NCBI GenBank assembly: GCA_946413945.1
Contig: CAMKMR010000070.1
Location: 1-8,033 of the forward strand
Source of the DNA: an uncultured Lachnospiraceae bacterium
GTDB taxonomy: Bacteria; Bacillota; Clostridia; Lachnospirales; Lachnospiraceae
DNA: 8,033 bases
Direction of reading: 5' to 3'
Part shown: piece after piece, positions 1 to 5,039 of the stretch
How the letters are laid out: each line of letters starts with the position of its first letter
Numbering within the stretch: the stretch's first letter is position 1
The notes under the pieces: model-generated
The model's database searches: none
What the model saw: only the letters and a program-made list of their open reading frames with translations
Told to the model about the DNA's origin: nothing
Made by a program: the position numbers and the translations under genes

Positions 1-443
1 GGCTTAAGACCCATTTTCTCATAGAACTTCATAGCGCCTTTATTGCAGCTCCAAACATTTAAATTGATATTGTAGCAGTCATTTTCTTTTGCAAATTGAA
101 CCACAGCCTCATATAAAGTCTTACCAACTGACATTCCTCTACTGCTTTCATCAATACAGATATCATCAATATAAAGGGTTTTAACATCGGTGAAAACAGC
201 GTCATCCTTAAGCTGTTTAAAAACAGTAAATGCATGTCCTAAAACCTGATCAGCTTCATTTACGCATACAAAGACAGGTCTACTGCCATCCTTTAAAATC
301 TCCTCTAACTGCACCTCATTATATTTTGTTGCCGGACCTTTAAATAAATCTGGTCTTCCATTATGATGCACCATATCCACCTGAACCAAAAGGTCCATGA
401 TTTTTGGTATATCTTTATTTTCTGCTCTTCTGACTATATTCAT
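1..443 (-). CDS. GNAT family N-acetyltransferase, C-terminus cut by window edge
   Basis: This is a likely cytoplasmic acetyl-CoA-dependent N-acetyltransferase; the substrate cannot be told. The reading frame opens with ATG at 443-441, preceded by AGGAG five to six bases upstream, and runs for 147 codons to the window start without a stop. It begins MNIVRRAENKDIPKIMDLL, the usual GNAT strand 1 and helix 1. The core strand YIDDICIDESSRG (residues 91-103) leads into the acetyl-CoA pyrophosphate loop RGMSVG (102-107). There the first glycine of the usual R/Q-x-x-G-x-G/A motif is serine. The late motif NLNVWSCNKGAMKFYEKMGLK (128-147) is the typical GNAT end, so only a few residues are missing. The start lies 29 bases downstream of a palindromic repeat (473-518), which leaves little room for its own promoter. 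The family call is secure. Confidence 0.9.
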   Translation of the reverse strand, partial: MNIVRRAENKDIPKIMDLLVQVDMVHHNGRPDLFKGPATKYNEVQLEEILKDGSRPVFVCVNEADQVLGHAFTVFKQLKDDAVFTDVKTLYIDDICIDESSRGMSVGKTLYEAVVQFAKENDCYNINLNVWSCNKGAMKFYEKMGLK

Positions 444-472
444 TTTTATCTCCTAAACCAAACTCAAATTTC

Positions 473-518
473 AAAATGAGCCATAGTCCCGGGGGCTATG
501 GTCCATTTTTATGTTAAC
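473..518 (-). repeat. Palindromic GC-rich repeat, copy 1
   Basis: This is one of three related elements in the window. Read on the minus strand it starts GTTAACATAAAAATGG, passes a CCCCCGGGA centre, and returns through CTATGGCTCATTTT. The right arm (501-518 on plus) is nearly identical to that of copy 2. The left arm is degraded: it reads ATGAGCC where a perfect partner would read ATGGACC. It begins immediately after the TAG stop of the peptidase gene and is followed on the minus strand by TTTT, so it could terminate that transcript. The shared sequence with the other copies argues for a dispersed family. Confidence 0.8.
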
Positions 519-1292
519 CTATAAATATCGTACCTCTAATTTACGCTTTTTGCTGTTGCTAAATGACCACGCCTGGGCGCCATCACGGGCTCCTATAATG
601 AAATGTTCCCCAGATGATTCTACAAAAGCAGTTTCATTTTCCAGTGCAAGTCCATCATACCTGGTATCTGTTATCATGCTATCAAATGTCTCTCGCCCTT
701 CTTCATTATAATGAGGGCAAAAGCAATATGGAAAAAGTCCCAGCATTCCATCCGCGATACCATATTTTATTCCTTTCACATCCATGACACTGCACACTCT
801 CTCATCCGAATCCATGACACTGCACTCTCTCTCATCCGCTTCCACGACACTGCACTCTCTCTCATCCACATCCGAGAAGCTGTCGCTATGTCCGGCCATA
901 AACCAGCAGATAGCGCCAGCACTAAGCCCTGTCAAAACAGCAGTATCATTTTCATATATTTCCTTCAATTTTTTATCTAATGAATACTGCTTCCATATTT
1001 TAATCATCGTTCTTGTGTCACCACCACCAACATAAATGACATCTGCCCATTCAAGTCTTACATCGATTTCAGCCTGATCAAGCTCTTCTCTCGTTAAAGG
1101 CAACTCCCTTACGTTACAATTTAACTTTTCAAATGCAGCCCTTATCCCTTCGAAATACCCTTCTGAATCCATGCTGGCAGTCCCAATAAATAAAACATGG
1201 GGAGATTCATTTTGGGAAAGCTTTAAAGCATATAAATTAAGTTTTTCTGTAGTTAGAAGATCTCCGCCGCTGATGGCAACAACTCTTCCCAT
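519..1292 (-). CDS. Peptidase E-like serine peptidase (S51 family) with internal tandem repeat
   Basis: This is a probable cytoplasmic serine peptidase of family S51, whose characterised members cleave N-terminal aspartyl dipeptides. The fold signatures run in order: HVLFIGTAS (residues 32-40), the glycine-rich VIYVGGGDT (85-93), the nucleophile elbow TGLSAGAICWF with Ser124 (121-131), and CPHY with the probable catalytic His194 (192-195). The tail GLALENETAFV is also typical of the family. Length is 257 residues, somewhat above the usual size. The excess is explained by three tandem 10-residue units (142-171), which lie just after GHSDS between the nucleophile and the histidine. The start ATG has GGAGGTG five bases upstream. 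There is no signal peptide. The gene is preceded by about 100 bases of non-coding DNA after the membrane-protein gene, with no convincing promoter in that gap. Whether the inserted loop permits activity is unknown. The family call is firm and the substrate is inferred. Confidence 0.88.
   Translation of the reverse strand: MGRVVAISGGDLLTTEKLNLYALKLSQNESPHVLFIGTASMDSEGYFEGIRAAFEKLNCNVRELPLTREELDQAEIDVRLEWADVIYVGGGDTRTMIKIWKQYSLDKKLKEIYENDTAVLTGLSAGAICWFMAGHSDSFSDVDERECSVVEADERECSVMDSDERVCSVMDVKGIKYGIADGMLGLFPYCFCPHYNEEGRETFDSMITDTRYDGLALENETAFVESSGEHFIIGARDGAQAWSFSNSKKRKLEVRYL
780..869 (-). repeat. Three in-frame copies of a 30-bp tandem repeat
   Basis: Three consecutive 30-bp units differ at only a few bases, and each contains a form of ACTGCACTCTCTCTCATCC on the plus strand. 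On the minus strand they encode VDERECSVVE, ADERECSVMD and SDERVCSVMD (residues 142-171 of the peptidase). Each unit has one cysteine and three to four acidic residues. Because the period is a multiple of three, copy-number change would keep the gene in frame. Confidence 0.95.
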
Positions 1293-1392
1293 GATACACC
1301 TCCGTAAATTTCACAATATTAAAATGGTTCTTAGTCCCCCAGAGTTTCAGTTTACAAAATTTTGATCTTGCTATCTAAAACCTGTGCATTCT

Positions 1393-1791
1393 TTACTTTG
1401 CAAGATAATCTGAGATTCGTAATATCTCAACAATAAATGTCTTAGCAATGATTATAAAACATAACGTAAAAAATAACACCTTATTTACTTTTTCTTTCTT
1501 GCAAAAAACTGCCACAAGACCTATCAGTAAAGCCATTCCTCCCATAGCCGAAAGAACGGCCAGAGAAAGATTCATCTGTTCAAATGAAACCGCCATCGAA
1601 TCCCCAAAACAGTCTTTTATTCCGCTTAGCATAGACATAGCTGTTCCCATAAGAACAGTTAGTATCGCCGCTTTTTTCCATTTTTTGTTGCTCTCATCTT
1701 TTTTAATAGTTTTTATAAAAAACAAAATAAAAGCCAAAAACAGCAATGTTGATAAAATGCTAGGTACATTTCCAAAATATAACTTGATCAT
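1393..1791 (-). CDS. Four-helix membrane protein of unknown function
   Basis: I do not recognise this 132-residue protein. It has four strongly hydrophobic stretches, at about residues 9-28, 40-58, 74-96 and 103-123. Short basic linkers follow the first (KTIKKDESNKKWKK) and third (CKKEKVNK). By the positive-inside rule this puts both termini on the outer face and the two basic loops in the cytoplasm. No catalytic motif, lipobox or cleavable signal is evident. The ATG at 1791 is preceded by AAGGACG at about nine bases. It is a monocistronic gene with its own near-consensus promoter about 100 bases upstream, overlapped by two palindromes that suggest repressor control. Candidates include a small efflux-type or stress-induced membrane protein, but nothing in the sequence decides it. 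Confidence 0.75.
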   Translation of the reverse strand: MIKLYFGNVPSILSTLLFLAFILFFIKTIKKDESNKKWKKAAILTVLMGTAMSMLSGIKDCFGDSMAVSFEQMNLSLAVLSAMGGMALLIGLVAVFCKKEKVNKVLFFTLCFIIIAKTFIVEILRISDYLAK

Positions 1792-1870
1792 AATTTTAAC
1801 GTCCTTTCATTCTTTGATTTTTCCGCTACTAACTCTTACATGGATAATGTAATTGAAGCTGGTTTCGGTT

Positions 1871-1916
1871 CGGCTAATTTGATTTAGCCACATTATAAGC
1901 TAATTCAAATTAGCCG
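1871..1916 (-). promoter_or_regulatory. Paired operator-like palindromes over the promoter
   Basis: Two related palindromes lie here. GCTAATTCAAATTAGC (1899-1914) fills the -35/-10 spacer. GGCTAATTTGATTTAGCC (1872-1889) covers the predicted start site. They also pair with each other as an 18-base inverted repeat with one mismatch and a 10-base loop (1889-1898) that contains most of the -10 box. The centres are 26 bp apart. The placement is what a dimeric repressor of the TetR or MarR type would use to block RNA polymerase. No regulator gene is visible in the window. No T-run follows the structure, so it is not a terminator. Confidence 0.7.
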
Positions 1917-1920
1917 TCAA
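1892..1920 (-). promoter_or_regulatory. Sigma-70-type promoter of the membrane-protein gene
   Basis: On the minus strand TTGACG (1920-1915) and TATAAT (1897-1892) are separated by exactly 17 bases. That is five of six and six of six matches to the consensus. Transcription would start near 1885 and leave a leader of about 93 bases before the ATG at 1791. This is the best promoter in the window. Confidence 0.85.
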
Positions 1921-1969
1921 GTGTTAAGTAGAATCTATTCATTACCCACATCCGTAGCATCTCGTTACC

Positions 1970-2028
1970 TAGTTGACATAAAAATGGACCATAGTCCCGG
2001 GGGCTATGGTCCATTTTTATGTTAACTA
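1970..2028 (-). repeat. Palindromic GC-rich repeat, copy 2 (most complete)
   Basis: This is the most intact copy. Arms of 25 bases (1970-1994 and 2004-2028) match at all but one position around a 9-base centre, TCCCGGGGG. The inner 18 base pairs, from CATAAAAATGG to CATAG, are perfect. The ends are TAGTTGAC and GTTAACTA. It follows the TfoX-like gene by ten bases and lies about 50 bases upstream of the -35 box of the next gene. Confidence 0.88.
1977..2021 (-). terminator. Intrinsic terminator formed by repeat copy 2
   Basis: The 18-bp perfect stem with a GC-rich top is flanked by AAAAA on one side and TTTTT on the other, so it could terminate transcripts from either direction. On the minus strand it lies directly after the stop of the TfoX-like gene and separates it from the next promoter. 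Confidence 0.7.
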
Positions 2029-2038
2029 ATCTGCACTA

Positions 2039-2353
2039 CTATTTAGTTTTTCTAGCTTTCTTATCAGGAAGCTCCGAATACATTCCTTCGAGAAGTTCAG
2101 AAATAATCGCCTTATCCTCAAATATATCAAACACATACATCAATGTCTTTGAGCCTTCATAAGGATAACGCAATTCCGAGTCTTTAAGAAGCTTGTCCGA
2201 GGTTGGAGTCCTCTTTAAAAACAGTTCACTCCCACAAATGTCACCTACCAGTTTCCCATTGAAGTATACTAGATATCCTCCCATCATGGACTTTATTACA
2301 ATGTCCCCGGCTACGGATAAAGCCTCATGAACATATTCATTAAATTCATTCAA
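2039..2353 (-). CDS. TfoX N-terminal domain-like protein
   Basis: This is a small soluble protein of about 104 residues resembling the N-terminal domain of TfoX/Sxy. The region SMMGGYLVYFNGKLVGDICGSELFLKRT (about residues 22-49) matches the domain's hallmark order MFGGY-LYYDGKLFG-LYLK. The C-terminal TfoX domain is absent, as in many stand-alone Firmicutes members, whose function is not established. The frame has no ATG near its beginning. TTG at 2353-2351 sits nine bases after AAAGGAG and is preferred. TTG at 2362 directly abuts the ribosome binding site and is too close. An in-frame TAG further upstream rules out a longer ATG start. The gene follows the DUF6892-like gene closely, so the two are probably co-transcribed. 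The end is basic (KKARKTK). Confidence 0.82.
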   Translation of the reverse strand: MNEFNEYVHEALSVAGDIVIKSMMGGYLVYFNGKLVGDICGSELFLKRTPTSDKLLKDSELRYPYEGSKTLMYVFDIFEDKAIISELLEGMYSELPDKKARKTK

Positions 2354-2381
2354 CGTGATCAACTCCTTTAAAGCATTATCA

Positions 2382-3320
2382 TTATTCTACTTCAATTCCA
2401 TGATTTTTAAGGACTTCAACTGCCTTTTTCGAGATACATCCCATTGTAATAACTTTCTTTAGATTAGGAAACTGAGAAACTTCCTCCTCTGTAAGTCTTT
2501 TTACATCAAATGTATCGTCCTCTCCGTCCCAGAAAGGCCATATCTGACTGAACACTTTAAGCCCGCCATCCCATAACAGCTCGGTAACCATCTCAGCATA
2601 CCTTGTAGGAATCTCATAGTCTTTGAACCATTTTTTTGCTTCAGGGATTATTTCATAACCCTCATCATCAATATCGATTTCACGCTTAGTATTCTTTTCG
2701 GCAAAGTCATAGATGTCAAACTTTGGCTCTAAAACGCCCTGTCTATACATCAGCTCTTCGATGACCATCAGTTTAAATGGAAATGAATCAAACTTTAAAA
2801 CTGGTTCTTCAGCTTTTTTAAGATCATAAATTGATGTCTTTGGTCTTGGCGCATGATAGATTATTAACACCTGTGTAGAAAGCATTTTTGCCATTTCAGG
2901 GTCATCAGCCTCCTCTACCTTATCCGGCAGATATGTATTTATTTCAAATGGCCCCACCCTTTTTACATAAAAAGAATCAAACTCATCTAATTTAAATGCA
3001 ACCTGAGTGTACTCCTTTTTCCCGATCATAACCTTCCCTGTAAAATAAGGTTTACCAGCATCAGGTCCTGATTCAGGTTGAGCCACATCAATTACAAACT
3101 GATCATAATGATCCTGATAATCATTTTCCGAACAGTGGATTCCAAGAGAATCCCAGTAATAATACACATGGTGAAACGTCGTTTCTCCGGCTGTATATTT
3201 CTCTTCCTCAATTCGAGGTTCACCTAAAACCTCATCTACCTTTTCTCTTGTAAACGGCGGACTTAACTTTACATCCCCAAACCAAAGCGCTTCTTTATCA
3301 ATGATAATCTTTTCAACCAT
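2382..3320 (-). CDS. DUF6892-like two-domain protein of unknown function
   Basis: This soluble acidic protein has 312 residues and no signal or membrane segment. It divides into two parts. The N-terminal part (about 1-165) contains LGEPRIEEEKYTAGETTFHH and YYYWDSLGIHC, resembling the domain that often precedes DUF6892. The C-terminal part (about 174-312) contains FKLMVIEELMYRQGVLEPKFDIYDF, GYEIIPEAKKWF, LLWDGG and WPFWDGEDDTFDV. That is the pattern I remember for DUF6892; the domain names come from memory and were not searched. It ends in FPNLKKVITMG, like a leucine-rich-repeat strand. No catalytic residues can be assigned. The ATG at 3320 has AAGGAG eight bases upstream. It is the first gene of a pair with the TfoX-like gene. 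The start lies only 19 bases from repeat copy 3, so a promoter would have to lie within or beyond the repeat. Confidence 0.75.
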   Translation of the reverse strand: MVEKIIIDKEALWFGDVKLSPPFTREKVDEVLGEPRIEEEKYTAGETTFHHVYYYWDSLGIHCSENDYQDHYDQFVIDVAQPESGPDAGKPYFTGKVMIGKKEYTQVAFKLDEFDSFYVKRVGPFEINTYLPDKVEEADDPEMAKMLSTQVLIIYHAPRPKTSIYDLKKAEEPVLKFDSFPFKLMVIEELMYRQGVLEPKFDIYDFAEKNTKREIDIDDEGYEIIPEAKKWFKDYEIPTRYAEMVTELLWDGGLKVFSQIWPFWDGEDDTFDVKRLTEEEVSQFPNLKKVITMGCISKKAVEVLKNHGIEVE

Positions 3321-3339
3321 ACTTCTTCTCCTTTATCAG

Positions 3340-3386
3340 GTTAACATAAAAGTGGACCACTGCCCCCGGGACTATGGACCATTTTT
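3340..3386 (+). repeat. Palindromic GC-rich repeat, copy 3 (opposite orientation)
   Basis: This element starts GTTAACATAAAAGTGG, has the centre CCCCCGGGA and returns through CTATGGACCATTTTT on the plus strand. It matches the reverse complements of copies 1 and 2, so it is inverted relative to them. Its arms pair poorly (CACTG against CTATG, and GGACC against GGACC), so it is a weaker hairpin. It separates the decayed ORF at 3387-3471 from the DUF6892-like gene. Confidence 0.8.
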
Positions 3387-3471
3387 CTTCTCTGTCAGGC
3401 TCATTTACATTTTCAAGATATACTTAATCGCCATCTATTCTTTTTACTATATATTCCATCTTCTCAAACAT
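3387..3471 (-). pseudogene. Remnant of a small gene: 15-codon ORF, in-frame stop, then repeat
   Basis: AGAGGGAG lies seven to eight bases before an ATG at 3471. The ATG opens MFEKMEYIVKRIDGD and is followed by TAA at 3426-3424. The same frame continues without a further stop as VYLENVNEPDREEK and then enters repeat copy 3. The continuation is well-formed protein-like sequence, so a tyrosine codon mutated to TAA and a 3' end replaced by the repeat is a reasonable reading. The IDGD(Y) pattern reminds me of short Firmicutes proteins, but I cannot name the family. The ribosome binding site and position 36 bases after the acetyltransferase stop suggest it was the next gene of that transcript. A genuine 15-residue peptide is the alternative. 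Confidence 0.45.
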
Positions 3472-3507
3472 AAGAATTCTCCCTCTAAACACCTCACTTC
3501 CATTCCT

Positions 3508-4386
3508 CTACTCAACATTTTCCGCATTCTTTTTATAAAATGTATAATGATATCTATTTTCAAATCCAAGTCCAGCATAAAAAGGCATATCTGATATTAC
3601 AAATGCTCTTTTTGCTCCAAGATTCTTCACTCTGTTAAGTGCTTCATGGATCACAGCCTTAGCTACTCCTTTTCCCCTGCAGCTTGGAATTGTACAGACA
3701 GGCTCAACATAAGCATAGTCAGTCTTTTCATTATACCAAAGACCACAGATTGAGACCAGATTACCCTCATTATCGCATGCCGCAACTAAAAGATCCTGAT
3801 TAAAATGTTTCCTCATTCCAGGTGTAAATATTTCTTCTTTTTCAAACTCTGCTTTATCCTCACCATGATCAAACCCTTGCCAGAATAACCATGAAAGCTT
3901 ATAAATATCCTTTACCGGATCAGGATTTGCAAAGCTTAATCCCTTTGGCAAAGTAACATCAAAATTCTTTTCCAGATCAAGTTCCATGATATTCTCTGAC
4001 TGATCAATAGGAACAAAACCTTTTTTTAATACCATTTCTATCTCATCAGAATTGTCATCGCAGACCGCCAGCGAAAAACCTGAATCATCTTTAAGATTAC
4101 TTTCACAATAAGCTATCACTTCAGGGTAGAGTTTCTTATACCGAGGAAGCACTCCCGAAAAGCCCTCTCCAAAATACATATCGTAAATTGCAGCGCCAAC
4201 TACTCTTCCTTCATCAATCCAAAGACCAATAGAATTCATACTCTCCTTGTCAAATTCAGGATGCTCATACATCCACTCAAGCCTGGCCCAGTTCCAATTA
4301 ATATGGCTGGTATCATTTGCATTTAACTCTATCAAAAAATCGCATAAAGCTTCATAATCATCATCTGTAAAAATCTTAAAAGTCAT
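3508..4386 (-). CDS. Two-domain GNAT family N-acetyltransferase
   Basis: This is a cytoplasmic protein of 292 residues made of two GNAT-like halves. The N-terminal half (about 1-140) contains HINWNWARLEWMYEHPEFD and has lost a recognisable acetyl-CoA loop. The C-terminal half (about 150-292) keeps VEPVCTIPSCRGKGVAKAV, with RGKGVA (237-242) as the pyrophosphate-binding motif, and the late FYAGLGFE (269-276). Acetyl transfer is therefore assigned to the second half; the acceptor is unknown. The start at 4386 is chosen because GGAGGAG lies six to eight bases upstream. Two upstream in-frame ATGs (4428 and 4401) lack a ribosome binding site. It is separated from its upstream neighbour by about 130 bases, and a possible promoter lies at 4414-4442. 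Confidence 0.88.
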   Translation of the reverse strand: MTFKIFTDDDYEALCDFLIELNANDTSHINWNWARLEWMYEHPEFDKESMNSIGLWIDEGRVVGAAIYDMYFGEGFSGVLPRYKKLYPEVIAYCESNLKDDSGFSLAVCDDNSDEIEMVLKKGFVPIDQSENIMELDLEKNFDVTLPKGLSFANPDPVKDIYKLSWLFWQGFDHGEDKAEFEKEEIFTPGMRKHFNQDLLVAACDNEGNLVSICGLWYNEKTDYAYVEPVCTIPSCRGKGVAKAVIHEALNRVKNLGAKRAFVISDMPFYAGLGFENRYHYTFYKKNAENVE

Positions 4387-4413
4387 ACTCTTCTCCTCCA
4401 TGCGTATACTTAC

Positions 4414-4442
4414 AATAAAACAGACCAATCATTTAATGTCAC
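4414..4442 (-). promoter_or_regulatory. Possible promoter of the two-domain acetyltransferase
   Basis: On the minus strand GTGACA (4442-4437) and TTTATT (4419-4414) are separated by 17 bases, which is five of six and four of six matches to consensus. The predicted start would be about 20 bases before the ATG at 4386 and leave a very short leader that still includes GGAGGAG. This is plausible but weak in an AT-rich gap. Confidence 0.35.
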
Positions 4443-4515
4443 GCCAGGGGCTGTATTCTTGAAACAACATTTTCCATGGAAACAAACAATGTGCTTCCTA
4501 TCTATACGTTTCATT

Positions 4516-4755
4516 TTATTCTTCTGTCAATTTTCTAAGTAGTCCTTCACATCCCTCAACTATATCTCGATACGTGGTTTCAAAATCTCCCGTATACCAA
4601 GGGTCTGCCACAGAACGAGGATTATCTGTATAATCCATCAAAAGAGAAATCTTATTATCCGGATCTCCACCAAGTCTGATAGGCATCCATTTTCTATTAA
4701 GCTCATCCATTCCTATGATATAGTCAAAGTTTAAGTAATCCTCTTTGGTAAGTGA
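4516..4755 (-). pseudogene. Low-molecular-weight protein tyrosine phosphatase, C-terminal half only
   Basis: The frame following an in-frame TAA at 4758-4756 reads SLTKEDYLNFDYIIGMDELN and continues through RLGGDPDNKISLLMDYTD to VADPWYTGDFETTYRDIVEGCEGLL. This is the C-terminal half of a low-molecular-weight phosphatase, including the DPWY loop whose aspartate is the general acid. The first half, with the C-x5-R catalytic P-loop, is absent. Upstream sequence in all three frames does not resemble it. Only about 80 of the usual 150 or so residues remain, so phosphatase activity is not expected. The only internal ATG (4710) has no good ribosome binding site. The 5' end overlaps the 3' end of the 73-codon ORF, suggesting a deletion or recombination junction near 4755. 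Confidence 0.82.
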
Positions 4756-4945
4756 TTAATTGATCCGAATTTCTTACATAAAAGGGTAAGTATTTTAAAA
4801 AAGTATCTGCAAAATCTTCAAGTTCGGAAGCATAATTATGTAGATACATAATATAAGCATCACCTTTTTTTCCATTAAGCTTTGCCATAAATATTTTTTT
4901 TGCATTTCCATTGGCATAATAAGAAATCAAATCGCCTATTGTCAT
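4724..4945 (-). CDS. Small protein of unknown function, probably truncated
   Basis: I do not recognise this 73-residue protein. The ATG at 4945 has GAGGTGG nine to ten bases upstream, so translation is likely; a TTG at 4963 in the same frame is an unlikely start. The body, MTIGDLISYYANGNAKKIFM to LEDFADTFLKYLPFYV (about 1-57), looks like an ordinary soluble alpha/beta protein with a conserved-looking acidic and aromatic segment. The last 10 to 15 residues (TYQRGLLKL) are read from DNA that encodes the phosphatase remnant in another frame, so the native C-terminus has probably been lost. It ends CTT TGA C. A one-base forward slip there would enter the phosphatase frame at DYIIGMDE. It lies about 94 bases after the AAA ATPase gene. 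Confidence 0.55.
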   Translation of the reverse strand: MTIGDLISYYANGNAKKIFMAKLNGKKGDAYIMYLHNYASELEDFADTFLKYLPFYVRNSDQLITYQRGLLKL

Positions 4946-5039
4946 ATTGATGCGCCACCTCAATTCTTAAACACTATATCCAAATTAACAAAAACTATAA
5001 TTCTATCTCTATTTTCTCTAGTATAATTTTGTTCCGTGC

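Noticed and set aside
711..1035. Plus-strand ORFs across the tandem repeat region
   Set aside because: They are frame shadows of the peptidase gene. The 30-bp period keeps every frame open, and they have no ribosome binding site or family resemblance.
1448..1852. 134-codon plus-strand ORF opposite the membrane-protein gene
   Set aside because: It mirrors the minus-strand gene, which has a ribosome binding site, clear membrane helices and a strong promoter. The plus ORF has none of these.
473..3386. The three palindromes as a CRISPR array
   Set aside because: The copies are about 1.4 kb apart with genes between them and in mixed orientation, with no regular spacers and no cas genes.
4471..4482. 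Perfect 12-bp palindrome TTTCCATGGAAA between the phosphatase remnant and the acetyltransferase
   Set aside because: It is short, lies about 30 bases upstream of the weak promoter and has no second copy here. It could be an operator, but chance is adequate.
4946..5039. Promoter and terminator between the ATPase gene and the 73-codon ORF
   Set aside because: The gap has several AT-rich -10-like hexamers (for example TATAGT), but none has a convincing -35 at the right spacing. No stem with a T-run was found.
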